A stretch of DNA of 64,000 nt from Pelagimonas sp050633425. Its GTDB lineage: Bacteria; Pseudomonadota; Alphaproteobacteria; Rhodobacterales; Rhodobacteraceae. Below the pieces are notes generated by a model. That model made no database searches. It saw nothing but the letters and a program-made list of their open reading frames with translations, and had not been told where the DNA came from. Where the stretch lies: the NCBI RefSeq assembly GCF_050633425.1, contig NZ_JBOEGM010000021.1:1-64000 (forward strand), written 5' to 3'. Shown here piece after piece: positions 27,718 through 35,875 of the stretch. Made by a program: the position numbers and the translations under genes. How positions within the stretch are numbered: position 1 is the first letter of the stretch; each line of letters starts with the position of its first letter.

Positions 27718-29229
27718 ATGTCGATGCCCAAAATCCTTGCTGTCACAGCAAGGACGATCTCTCTTATTGTCGTGCCGGATGGCGCAAAATTCACATTGCC
27801 GCAGCATCTGGACTGGGTCCTAACCGATGCGGCAGGTGCCACCGTGCAGTCAGGATCGTCGGATCGCGTCGGGATTTTTCTTGAGGGGCTTCACCCTGAA
27901 ACCACCTATGACTTCAAATGCGATTTGGGGTCACTGCAGATCAAAACACCGGCCTGCACGGGCTTAGTCGACGCTAGCGATTATGGCGCTTCGCCAGACT
28001 CCTCTGACAACAGCCATGCCCTACAAAAGGCAATCCGTGCCGTGCCCGAAGGTGGGACGTTGCGGGTTAGACCGGGCACATTCAACACCGCCCCATTGTT
28101 TTTAAAACCGAATATGACCCTCCTTTTGGAGCGCGGATGCCGTTTGAGCGCCATAGGGAACCGGGCCGCTTGGCCAATTCTGAACGCGTTGGATGAAAAC
28201 GGCCGAACCCTCGGAAGCTGGGAAGGCTTGCCCGATTCCAGCCATGCGGCCTTGGTGACGGCCATTGATTGTCACAATCTTACAATTACGGGTGCCGGCG
28301 TGATCGACGGTGGCGGCGATACGGGCGACTGGTGGCAGTGGCCAAAAGAAACACGCAACGGAGCGCGTCGCCCGCGCACGGTACATCTCGCCTATTGCAA
28401 CGATGTGGTGCTCTCAGGTGTGACGATCTGCAATTCACCCTCTTGGACGGTGCATCCCTACCTATGCGAGAACCTGCATTGTTCGAACCTCTCGATACAA
28501 AACCCGCCCAATAGTCCAAATACGGACGGGCTAAACCCAGAAAGCTGCAAGTCGGTTACCTTGACCGCGTTGCATTTCTCTGTGGGCGACGATTGTATTG
28601 CGATCAAGGCGGGCAAACGTGGGACGGGCAAAAACCTCCATCTGGCCCCGACCCGAGATATCGTCATTCAGCATTGCCTGATGGAACGCGGACATGGTGC
28701 CGTTGTCATCGGATCAGAAATGTCTGGCGGTATTCACGATGTCACCATTTCCAAATGCCAGTTTTTGGCAACCGACCGCGGGTTGCGGATCAAAACGCGC
28801 CGCGGACGCGGCGGTGAAGTGTCCGACATTCACTTGACGGATGTCGATATGGTCGACGTCCCAACACCGCTGGCTATCAACGCGTTTTACTTTTGTGATC
28901 CAGATGGCAAGGCGGATTGGGTACAAACCCGCACCCCCGCTCCGGTTGACGAAACCACCCCGAGCATCCGCAACATCACCATGAAACGTGTCACTGCTCA
29001 GGGTGTCACAACGGCTGCTGCTGCCGTTTTGGGCCTGCCAGAGGCCCCCGTAACCGGCGTGCAATTGTGTGATGTTGCCGTGTCCTATGCGGCCAATGCC
29101 ACGCCTGACGTACCGCTGATGTCCCTGTCGGTGCCATCCATGCGCCATGCGAGTGTTTGGGCCGAGTTTGCCAACGTTGATGGCAGCATCACCGAAATCG
29201 ATTTCGAGAAAGATCCAACCCTATGTTGA
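27718..29229 (+). CDS. GH28 polygalacturonase-type hydrolase
   Basis: A 503-residue family-28 enzyme: a short N-terminal fibronectin-like domain (about 1-85), then a right-handed beta-helix. The four catalytic signatures are all present: NTDGLNP, GDDCIAIK, GHGAVVIGS and RIK. Hydrolyses alpha-1,4-galacturonan; the N-terminal domain is common in exo-acting members. No clear signal peptide is visible, so it may act on imported oligomers in the cytoplasm. Overlaps the GH105 gene by 7 bases. Confidence 0.92.
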   Translation: MSMPKILAVTARTISLIVVPDGAKFTLPQHLDWVLTDAAGATVQSGSSDRVGIFLEGLHPETTYDFKCDLGSLQIKTPACTGLVDASDYGASPDSSDNSHALQKAIRAVPEGGTLRVRPGTFNTAPLFLKPNMTLLLERGCRLSAIGNRAAWPILNALDENGRTLGSWEGLPDSSHAALVTAIDCHNLTITGAGVIDGGGDTGDWWQWPKETRNGARRPRTVHLAYCNDVVLSGVTICNSPSWTVHPYLCENLHCSNLSIQNPPNSPNTDGLNPESCKSVTLTALHFSVGDDCIAIKAGKRGTGKNLHLAPTRDIVIQHCLMERGHGAVVIGSEMSGGIHDVTISKCQFLATDRGLRIKTRRGRGGEVSDIHLTDVDMVDVPTPLAINAFYFCDPDGKADWVQTRTPAPVDETTPSIRNITMKRVTAQGVTTAAAAVLGLPEAPVTGVQLCDVAVSYAANATPDVPLMSLSVPSMRHASVWAEFANVDGSITEIDFEKDPTLC

Positions 29230-30350
29230 TGGACTATTTTGACAGCTATGCCACGCATCACAAGCCGTACAAGGCCGGGAACTGGTGCTACGAAGATGGA
29301 CTGGTTTATGGCGGCTTAGAGGCCTTGCACCGCGCCACAGGCGACGCCAAATGGCTTGACCATTTGATGAGGTTGATTGACCCACAATTGCAAGCTGGTC
29401 CGAGCCTCTCGGGCTATAACGTCAGCGATTACAATATCGACAATATCCTTTCAGGTCGGGCGCTTATGTACCTCCATGAGGTAACGGGCGACAAAAAATG
29501 GCTGGGCTATGCCGATCTGTTGATTGATCAGCTGGTCACCCAACCGCGCACCAAGTCAGGCGTGTATTGGCACAAGCTGCGTTATCCATGGCAGGTTTGG
29601 TTGGACGGGTTGTACATGTGCCCCCCATTTCAAATGTCCTACGGGCTTCGTACCCAAAACGACGCATTGGTTTCGGATGCTTTGACGCAAGTTGAAAAAG
29701 CCTTGCGCCAAACTTATGTGCCCGAAACTGGCCTGTATGCGCATGCCTTTGACGAGGCTCGCAAACAGCCTTGGGCAGATCCAAAAACAGGCCACCCCAA
29801 AGCCCATTGGGCACGGGCCATTGGCTGGTTGGCCATGGCATTGGTGGATATTGCCGAGTTGGTTGGCCCTGCCCGTTTCGCACCCTTGAAGCAACAAACG
29901 ATGGATTTGCTGATTAAAGCCGTCACCTTGCGCCAGGAATCCGGTCTCTGGCTACAAGTCATCGATCAACCCGACCTTCCTGGAAACTGGGAGGAAACAT
30001 CTGCCTCGGCCATGTTCGTTTACGCATTGAAGAAGGCGCAAAACCTGCACCTTTGGCATGGTGATACTGAGGAGATGATCCAACAACTGCTGACCCAGTC
30101 GTTAAGGCATAAGCCCGACGGCGGGTTAGAAATGTATCGGACATGTCATGTGGCCGGGCTGGGTATGTATCAAAACCGTTTCAGGGATGGCAGCGCCGAG
30201 TATTACATTTCCGAAACCTGCGTTTGTGATGACCCCAAAGGCGTCGGCCCGTTGATGAATCTCATTGCGTTGGCCCCGTCGACTGTTGCGAAAATCGATC
30301 CTGACACTCAATCAACCAATGCTGACCAAAGGTCGGAAGTGAAGACATAG
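29223..30350 (+). CDS. GH105 unsaturated uronyl hydrolase
   Basis: A 375-residue (alpha/alpha)6-barrel enzyme of family GH105, which removes 4,5-unsaturated galacturonate from oligomers made by pectate or rhamnogalacturonan lyases. The catalytic Asp sits in VWLDGLYMCPPFQ, and the block AHWARAIGWLAMAL is typical. Its product is the substrate of KdgF and KduI, which links this end of the island to the uxaC operon. No signal peptide. Last gene of the operon; a large inverted repeat starts 42 bases after the stop. Confidence 0.9.
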   Translation: MLMDYFDSYATHHKPYKAGNWCYEDGLVYGGLEALHRATGDAKWLDHLMRLIDPQLQAGPSLSGYNVSDYNIDNILSGRALMYLHEVTGDKKWLGYADLLIDQLVTQPRTKSGVYWHKLRYPWQVWLDGLYMCPPFQMSYGLRTQNDALVSDALTQVEKALRQTYVPETGLYAHAFDEARKQPWADPKTGHPKAHWARAIGWLAMALVDIAELVGPARFAPLKQQTMDLLIKAVTLRQESGLWLQVIDQPDLPGNWEETSASAMFVYALKKAQNLHLWHGDTEEMIQQLLTQSLRHKPDGGLEMYRTCHVAGLGMYQNRFRDGSAEYYISETCVCDDPKGVGPLMNLIALAPSTVAKIDPDTQSTNADQRSEVKT

Positions 30351-30391
30351 AGTCAGCGCCCCATTTACAGCCTTCCCCCCAGAGGCCACAA

Positions 30392-30460
30392 ATTCCCGAT
30401 GAGGCAGCGAGACAGATCATAACACTCTGAGTGATCCATGCTCTCTGCCTCATCGGGAAT
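30392..30460. repeat. Long imperfect inverted repeat
   Basis: The 16-base arm ATTCCCGATGAGGCAG (30392-30407) is repeated in perfect inverse at 30445-30460. Complementarity continues inward through GAG and GATCA with a few mismatches to about 28 bp per arm, leaving a loop of about 12 bases. Too long for an ordinary terminator; could be a miniature mobile element, a dispersed palindrome or a double-sided terminator. Confidence 0.7.
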
Positions 30461-31023
30461 GGCCGGTGGTATTGCCGAACCTCGCGCCAAATGACGCCAC
30501 CCATAAGGTGTTTTGATGCAACGCAACGCGCCTGCGATACCTTCCCGATACTGGTTTGGTACTGGCCTAAGGCTGGCTCGATATTGGGTCGGTTAAAAGC
30601 CTTTGCGCCAAGCCGCCCAAACCAGAAAAGCGATCTGAGCCGCTAAGAGCTTCAAGCATCTGAATAAATTAAAATTTTTCATCCCCCTTGCGATCATAAT
30701 GCCTTTCCCTAGGATGCCGTGCCAGACGCAGTTGCGGGTTCTCAAAGCATGGCAAGCACATCGCATCAGTGCCGTTCTCAAGGGTTAGGTCCCTGTCGCC
30801 GTTTGGGCACATGAGTGTTACTAAAAAATCACACGTCAACACGGCCGCCATCAAAATCCTTTGAAAGAATCACAGTTACCCAATACACGAAGGCACAAAT
30901 TGGTCCCTTGGACCCAAGTCGTAACCCAAAACTAGGAAAGGGACCAAACATGCTTATTCGTCATTTCACCCTTTCTGGGCCGATCAACTCCTAATCTGAA
31001 ATCTGGTCAGGTTTGATCCAATT

Positions 31024-31042
31024 CACCGGCGCACGGCCGGTG
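31024..31042 (+). promoter_or_regulatory. Hairpin in leader of first rtcB
   Basis: Perfect 7-bp stem CACCGGC / GCCGGTG with a 5-base loop, 29 bases before the rtcB ATG. No T-run. The gene has only a weak ribosome site, so leader structure could matter for translation. Confidence 0.45.
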
Positions 31043-31071
31043 CCTCTACATTTGTATTTGGGTACTATCAC

Positions 31072-32205
31072 ATGGGCAATTCTGTCTTGGATGGTCGCGC
31101 GTCAGCTGTGCTCAGCGACGGCATCATCACTAAATTCTATACTTCTGCGGCTTGGATCGAAGGACAGGCCGAACAACAACTGGACGACATCAGCACTTGG
31201 ACTGGCGTGCAAAAAGTCGCGGCTTTTCCTGATCTACACCCCGGTAAATATGGGCCGGTTGGCTGTGCAATTTTGGCAAATCGCATTTTCCCACAGTTGA
31301 TTGGAAGCGACATCGGGTGTGGCATGTCGCTGTTTCAACTTGATCTGCCTTGGCGGAAATTCAAGCTCGAAAAGGCGCTGCGCCGACTGCGTTGCCTTGA
31401 GCAACCCGCATCATCGGATCAGCGTGGTCGACTCGAACAAGCCGACCTGCCTGCTGATCTGTTCGCAAAAGCGCTTGGTACGGTGGGCGGTGGCAATCAC
31501 TTTTGTGAAATCCAAACCCTGTCCGAAGTCGACGCGAACACTGGTCTCGACAAAACGCGCCTTTATCTGTTGGTGCATTCGGGATCACGCGGATTTGGCA
31601 ATGCGATCCTGAACTCTGTCCCCAACGGGGCGTTTGCCGGCCTGCTTGCCACGGAGGACGCGGCGCAGCTTTACCTGCAAGATCACGACCGAGCGGTTCG
31701 CTGGGCCAGCCTAAACCGTCAGATTATCGCAGAACGGGCCGCTGTTTCCTTGCGCGCTGATCTGACTTTGCTTGTTGATGCGCCACATAACCTGTTGACC
31801 CCCGAGAAAGGAGGCTGGCTGCACCGAAAAGGCGCAGCGGTTGCTGATCAACGACTGGTACCGCTTGCTGGATCGCGGGCGAGCGCAAGTTATTTAATGT
31901 CCTCCAATGACCATGCGGATGCGTTGGGCAGCCTCGCTCACGGCGCGGGTCGGCGGTACGACAGATCATCCATGCACGGCCGTGTTCGGGCGAAAAAGTC
32001 CGATTTAGAGGCCATGAAACGCACACCGTTCGGCGGGCGCGTTCTGTGTGAGGACCGCGATCTGCTCATTGAAGAGGCCCCCCTTGCTTACAAATCGTCC
32101 AAGTCTGTTGCTGAGGATTTGGAACGCACAGGTGCGGCGCATCGCGTGGCTGAGTTTCATCCGCTCCTGACCTTCAAGAAGACGCGCGCAGGGGGGCGGT
32201 CATGA
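31072..32205 (+). CDS. rtcB: RtcB-type RNA ligase (short, PrfH-linked form)
   Basis: A 377-residue RtcB, which joins RNA 3'-phosphate or 2',3'-cyclic phosphate ends to 5'-OH ends using GTP and Mn. The metal ligands and active site are complete: Asp80 and Cys83 in DIGCGM, GGGNH (to His143), His169 in HSGSRG, the His before Asn240 and the guanylylated His290 in AHGAGRR, plus the C-terminal AYKSS Lys. It is shorter than the standard ligase and overlaps prfH by ATGA. This is the arrangement of the RtcB2-PrfH pair, known in E. coli to rescue and repair ribosomes cleaved in the 16S decoding centre. First gene of a plus-strand operon that converges on rtcR. Confidence 0.93.
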   Translation: MGNSVLDGRASAVLSDGIITKFYTSAAWIEGQAEQQLDDISTWTGVQKVAAFPDLHPGKYGPVGCAILANRIFPQLIGSDIGCGMSLFQLDLPWRKFKLEKALRRLRCLEQPASSDQRGRLEQADLPADLFAKALGTVGGGNHFCEIQTLSEVDANTGLDKTRLYLLVHSGSRGFGNAILNSVPNGAFAGLLATEDAAQLYLQDHDRAVRWASLNRQIIAERAAVSLRADLTLLVDAPHNLLTPEKGGWLHRKGAAVADQRLVPLAGSRASASYLMSSNDHADALGSLAHGAGRRYDRSSMHGRVRAKKSDLEAMKRTPFGGRVLCEDRDLLIEEAPLAYKSSKSVAEDLERTGAAHRVAEFHPLLTFKKTRAGGRS

Positions 32206-32843
32206 CGGACACAACATGCATCGCCCTTCTGGTCACCAGTGGGAACGGCCCGGTAGAATGCCAACAAGCCGTTGCGCATGTGCTGAACGCCATGCGCAAC
32301 GAGGCTGAACTCTTTGCGATTGATTTCGACGCAAGTGGTTCACGCACACGGCACGGTTTCAAATCAGCTGTGGTGCTGATCAGCGGGGCACAGCGAAACG
32401 CCTTTGCAAACCGTTGGCGCGGCACGATCCGGTGGCGCGCCAAAAGCAATCTTCGCGTTCAGCACAATCGGGCCAACTGGTTTGTCGGCGTAATCGACCT
32501 GCCCGCGCCCGCCCTCGCCCCAAAGCGCCTGTACGAACGGGACGTTTCAGTCGAAACCTTTCGCGCTGGTGGCCCCGGTGGACAGCACCAAAACACGACG
32601 GATAGCGCCGTCCGCGTTGTGCACAAACCGACTGGCCTGACGGCGGTGGCGCGTGAAGAACGCTCTCAGCATCGCAACAAATCGCTGGCTCTGGAACGGC
32701 TACGCCAATTGATGGCAGCGCAGGTCGCAGCGCAAGAAGACGCGCAAAGGTCCACAACAAACCAACTGCACCATAGGTTAGAGCGCGGGAACGCTGTCAG
32801 ATGTTTCAAAGGTCATCAGTTTCGCGAAGATGGGAAGCCATAG
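32202..32843 (+). CDS. prfH: Peptide chain release factor H
   Basis: A 213-residue release-factor-like protein with the peptidyl-tRNA hydrolysis motif GGQ at 126-128 (GGPGGQHQN), and without the stop-codon recognition domain of RF1/RF2. The N-terminal 110 residues match PrfH. Family knowledge: PrfH frees the nascent chain from ribosomes with a damaged decoding centre so that the paired RtcB can religate the 16S rRNA. Four-base overlap with rtcB upstream, and an AAA ATPase gene follows one base downstream. Function is strongly inferred from the pairing. Confidence 0.93.
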   Translation: MTDTTCIALLVTSGNGPVECQQAVAHVLNAMRNEAELFAIDFDASGSRTRHGFKSAVVLISGAQRNAFANRWRGTIRWRAKSNLRVQHNRANWFVGVIDLPAPALAPKRLYERDVSVETFRAGGPGGQHQNTTDSAVRVVHKPTGLTAVAREERSQHRNKSLALERLRQLMAAQVAAQEDAQRSTTNQLHHRLERGNAVRCFKGHQFREDGKP

Positions 32844-32844
32844 C

Positions 32845-34089
32845 ATGGAGATACTCGTTCCAATCCTGACCAATGCCTTTGCAAGCGACCTTTTCGCCGG
32901 AGGTTTGGCGCTTGGTGTGTTTGGGGTCATAGCGGCCTTTTTGCGTACGACACTGATCGCTCTCTATCATGCGCTGGATAAACGCATTTGGGTCAGCCTG
33001 ACGCTGGACAATCGGAGCCCAACCTATCGCTATTTTTGCATCTGGATGGAGCAAAACAGGGTTTTGGCCCGCTCTCGGCATGTCCGTATGACGGACGGAA
33101 GATGGGCCAGCGGCACCAAGGGCTTTGGGCCTGCTCCGGGGCGGCATTGGTTCTTTTCGGGCGGCAAGCTCTGCCGTTTGGAACGCGACATCGACGAGAA
33201 GTCAAAAATCGGGGCGGCCCAGAACCAACGCCCGATGGAAGTGCTGCAAGTGACCGTCCTTTTTGGCAAAGTAGAGACCATTCTTGGCTGGATCGAAACC
33301 GGGAAAGAGGTTGCTCAGACCAAGGACCGGGTCGGTCCGGGCCTCCATATTTTGAAGGGCGACTGGTGGGATCACGTTGGCGATGTACCGCGTCGCTCTA
33401 TCAAGACTGTGCTTGTGGATGATGATCGCATCGAGAGCGTGCTAACCGACATGCGTTGGTTTTATCGCGCCAATGATTGGTACGCTGAACGCGGTATTCC
33501 GTGGCGGCGTGGATACCTTTTTCACGGACCTCCTGGAACGGGAAAATCCAGTCTTATTCGTGCCTTGGCATCTGAGGTTTCGCTGGATATCGCCACACTT
33601 GATATTGGGCGTTCGGGTCTGACAGATGATGATCTGCGTGAAGCTATGATGTGCGCCCCAGCCGGATCATTGATCGCGATCGAAGATATCGACGCCGTTT
33701 TCGCTCAACGCGAGGGCGGAGAGAAACGCACAGGCGTCAGCTTCTCGGGGTTGCTCAATGCCATTGATGGCGTGGCAGCTCAGGAAGGGCGTGCGCTGAT
33801 CATGACGACGAACCACAAGGACAAGCTAGATCCCGCCCTCATTCGCCCCGGCCGCGCCGATGTTCATGTCGAACTTGGCCTCGTTGGCGCAGCGACAGCG
33901 CGACGTTTGTTTGCGCGCTTCTTTCCCGATGAGCATGACTTGGCCCTGCTTTTTGAACGGCATTTAGGAGGTCAGACATTCAGCCCGGCGCAGATTCAAG
34001 GATGGTTGTTGACCAACAGTTCCAACCCTTATGACGCGGCCCAGGCGTCTGGTTTGATTTTGCCGTTGCAAGGCGTTGCGGCAGAATAG
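32845..34089 (+). CDS. BCS1-like membrane AAA ATPase
   Basis: About 414 residues (ATG at 32845; an alternative ATG at 32830 overlaps prfH). One N-terminal membrane segment (about 18-40), then a BCS1-type N-domain with LDNRSPTYRYFCIWM, then an AAA domain: Walker A GPPGTGKSS near residue 230, Walker B LIAIEDID, sensor MTTNHKDKLDPALIRPGR with the Arg finger. In mitochondria, BCS1 translocates folded proteins across a membrane; bacterial relatives are poorly characterised. Co-transcription with rtcB-prfH suggests a role in the stress or RNA-repair response, perhaps as a membrane sensor or effector. The family is clear; the role is unknown. Confidence 0.85.
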   Translation: MEILVPILTNAFASDLFAGGLALGVFGVIAAFLRTTLIALYHALDKRIWVSLTLDNRSPTYRYFCIWMEQNRVLARSRHVRMTDGRWASGTKGFGPAPGRHWFFSGGKLCRLERDIDEKSKIGAAQNQRPMEVLQVTVLFGKVETILGWIETGKEVAQTKDRVGPGLHILKGDWWDHVGDVPRRSIKTVLVDDDRIESVLTDMRWFYRANDWYAERGIPWRRGYLFHGPPGTGKSSLIRALASEVSLDIATLDIGRSGLTDDDLREAMMCAPAGSLIAIEDIDAVFAQREGGEKRTGVSFSGLLNAIDGVAAQEGRALIMTTNHKDKLDPALIRPGRADVHVELGLVGAATARRLFARFFPDEHDLALLFERHLGGQTFSPAQIQGWLLTNSSNPYDAAQASGLILPLQGVAAE

Positions 34090-34138
34090 CCTGGCAACGG
34101 GCGGGCCGAATACTCTGCCCTCCAACCGGGCAACGAGA

Positions 34139-35701
34139 TTACATCGCCCCCCAGTCCAAACCAAACTTCGCCAAGTATTTTCGCAGCCTGTCTGCGTCGT
34201 TCTGGGTTTTCCGCTTACCACGGGACACCGCAAACAAAGCACGGCCCGACGCGCTCAGACTTGAGGCGTTTCGGCAGGTTCGGATGACATGCGCCAACTG
34301 AACCAGATCGAAGGGATCCACATCGGAGGCAGCGTCGCCCATCACGTCTGCAACCAGCTTGAAATCATCGTTGGACTGTGCGGATTTCCAATCGGCTTGC
34401 AGCGTTTCGATTTCGGCTGCAACCATGGCCTTTGTGATCCGACCTCGGGGGGCAAGTGTGCACAAACGACGGATTGAACCTGAAAAATCCCGAAAGTTGC
34501 CCGGCCATTGGGTCGCGGGATCTTGGGCGAACCTCAAAAACTGGTCACGCGCATCGGTATTGAAACCGACATGCGTCCCCAAGTCCCTTTCGCAGCGCTC
34601 CAACTCGTGCAGCAAATTTGCCTCAATGTCCTCAACTCGGGTGCGAAGCGCAGGCAATGTAAAGCTCCACATGTTCAATCGGGCAAGCAGATCTGGGCGA
34701 AATTGACCTGAGGCAGCCAAACTGCGCAAGTCTCGGTTTGCGCCTGCGATAAGGTGAAACCGGCTCGAAATCTCGTGATCCGAACCCAGCGGATAAAACC
34801 GACCGGTTTCGGTGGCATGCAGCAAAACAGACTGCATATTGGCATTCAATTCATCGACGTCATCCAGAAACAAGACCCCGCCATCGGCTTCACGCAACAC
34901 TCCGCTCCGCTCAGTTCCCGCGACCCCAAGATAGGAGCGCCGCTGACCAAACAACATCGCCATCCCATCCGGGCCATTCAGTGTCGCGCAATTCACATGA
35001 ACCAGACGCCCTTTGACGCGGCGGCGATCAAGTTTGAGACCGTGAATGCGCCCGGCCAACTCTGTCTTTCCGGTACCTGTCTCTCCCAAAAGCAGGATCG
35101 GCGCATCGGAGTTGCTCGCGACAAGCTCAATTTTGTCGATCAACTCATTATATGCCGGGTTACGCGTTGCGATCCCTCCCTTCAGCTGATCACTGTGCTC
35201 TCTCGACAACTGGTCAAACCGCTGCTGCAGCGCGTTGTACCGGCTGAGGTCCAGATCAATAATGTCAAAGCTTGGGGTTGCCTCATCTCGCCCCGGCGGA
35301 CCCGTCTGGATCAACTGTGCAGGCACATGACGGCTTTCAGTGAGCAAAAACCAGCAAATCTGAGCCACATGCGTTCCGGTGGTCAGGTGCACATGATAGC
35401 GTTCGCGGTCTTCGTCAAACCCGTATGAGCGCGCAAAATCAAACAGCTTGCCATAGACTTCCTGAAAATCCCAAGGGTCTGTCAGGTCAAGTTGCCGAAG
35501 TAGGACCTCTGTTTCGGGCGATGCCACTTCGATATCACGCTGCACCTGTTTAGCGAGGCGATGAAACCTCATGTCATATAGAATTTCGAGCCGATCAACA
35601 TGGAAGTGGTCATGGCTGACAAGACTGACCGTCGGCCGCCAACGCCGCTTTTTACCCATATCAAGTTGCGTTCCGAGAAAGCCAATCACTACATTCTTCA
35701 C
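34139..35701 (-). CDS. rtcR: RtcR-like CARF/AAA+ regulator lacking GAFTGA
   Basis: A 520-residue RtcR homologue starting with GTG (MKNVVIGFLGTQLD matches the family N-terminus). Residues 1-180 form the CARF-like ligand domain, with HLTTGTHVAQICWFLL; 183-420 are an AAA+ domain with Walker A GETGTGKTE (206-214) and Walker B GGVLFLDDVDE (275-285); the C-terminus ends in a Fis-like helix-turn-helix with SASGRALFAVSR. In known RtcR, RNA ends carrying 2',3'-cyclic phosphate relieve the CARF block and the AAA+ ring drives sigma54 promoters. Here the sigma54-contacting loop GAFTGA is replaced by SYLGVA at 256-261, so canonical sigma54 activation is doubtful. Divergent from ro, convergent with the rtcB-prfH-AAA operon. 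Confidence 0.9.
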   Translation of the reverse strand: MKNVVIGFLGTQLDMGKKRRWRPTVSLVSHDHFHVDRLEILYDMRFHRLAKQVQRDIEVASPETEVLLRQLDLTDPWDFQEVYGKLFDFARSYGFDEDRERYHVHLTTGTHVAQICWFLLTESRHVPAQLIQTGPPGRDEATPSFDIIDLDLSRYNALQQRFDQLSREHSDQLKGGIATRNPAYNELIDKIELVASNSDAPILLLGETGTGKTELAGRIHGLKLDRRRVKGRLVHVNCATLNGPDGMAMLFGQRRSYLGVAGTERSGVLREADGGVLFLDDVDELNANMQSVLLHATETGRFYPLGSDHEISSRFHLIAGANRDLRSLAASGQFRPDLLARLNMWSFTLPALRTRVEDIEANLLHELERCERDLGTHVGFNTDARDQFLRFAQDPATQWPGNFRDFSGSIRRLCTLAPRGRITKAMVAAEIETLQADWKSAQSNDDFKLVADVMGDAASDVDPFDLVQLAHVIRTCRNASSLSASGRALFAVSRGKRKTQNDADRLRKYLAKFGLDWGAM

Positions 35702-35722
35702 GCACTATCCAATTCGATAAAT

Positions 35723-35740
35723 CTATATCTTTCTATATAG
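35723..35740. promoter_or_regulatory. Palindrome in rtcR-ro intergenic region
   Basis: CTATAT and ATATAG separated by six bases (CTATATCTTTCTATATAG) in the 174-base gap between the divergent rtcR and ro starts. A possible RtcR operator or AT-rich promoter core; it also reads as a direct repeat of CTATAT. No -24/-12 element was found on the plus strand in this gap. Confidence 0.3.
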
Positions 35741-35875
35741 TATTTTTGCGGCGCATTTCGGTCAACACTCAAAATACACCATTAATTTCAATGGACTGCA
35801 GGATTTTTCGATCTTTCTCGGACCAGCACCTCTTTCATGTCAAAAACGTCTCATCAACAAGGAAGGACGAAAGCA

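Larger units (their letters stand above)
30351..31071. other. Non-coding gap between pectin and RNA-repair islands
   Basis: No convincing gene. It contains a 28-bp imperfect inverted repeat (30392-30460) and a hairpin (31024-31042) in the presumed leader of rtcB. A minus-strand frame ending at 30593 could give a 29-residue hydrophobic peptide, but lacks a properly spaced ribosome site. The base composition is more AT-rich than the flanks around 30650-30710. Transcripts from both neighbours probably end or begin here. Confidence 0.5.

Noticed and set aside
30593..30781. Small minus-strand hydrophobic peptide
   Set aside because: No properly spaced ribosome site, no recognisable family, and composition could arise by chance.
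30939..30954. Possible sigma54 promoter (AGGGAC-N5-ATGCT) before rtcB
   Set aside because: It keeps GG-N10-GC but matches the rest poorly, and the local RtcR lacks the GAFTGA loop. Recorded in case RpoN dependence is shown.
30954..30995. Fourteen-codon leader frame (from ATG at 30954 region) behind AAAGGGA
   Set aside because: Short, ends before the hairpin, shows no regulatory codon run and is not linked to the next gene's start.
35825..35841. CAGCAC...TTTCAT as a -24/-12 promoter for ro
   Set aside because: The invariant GG and GC are both missing; not credible as a sigma54 site.
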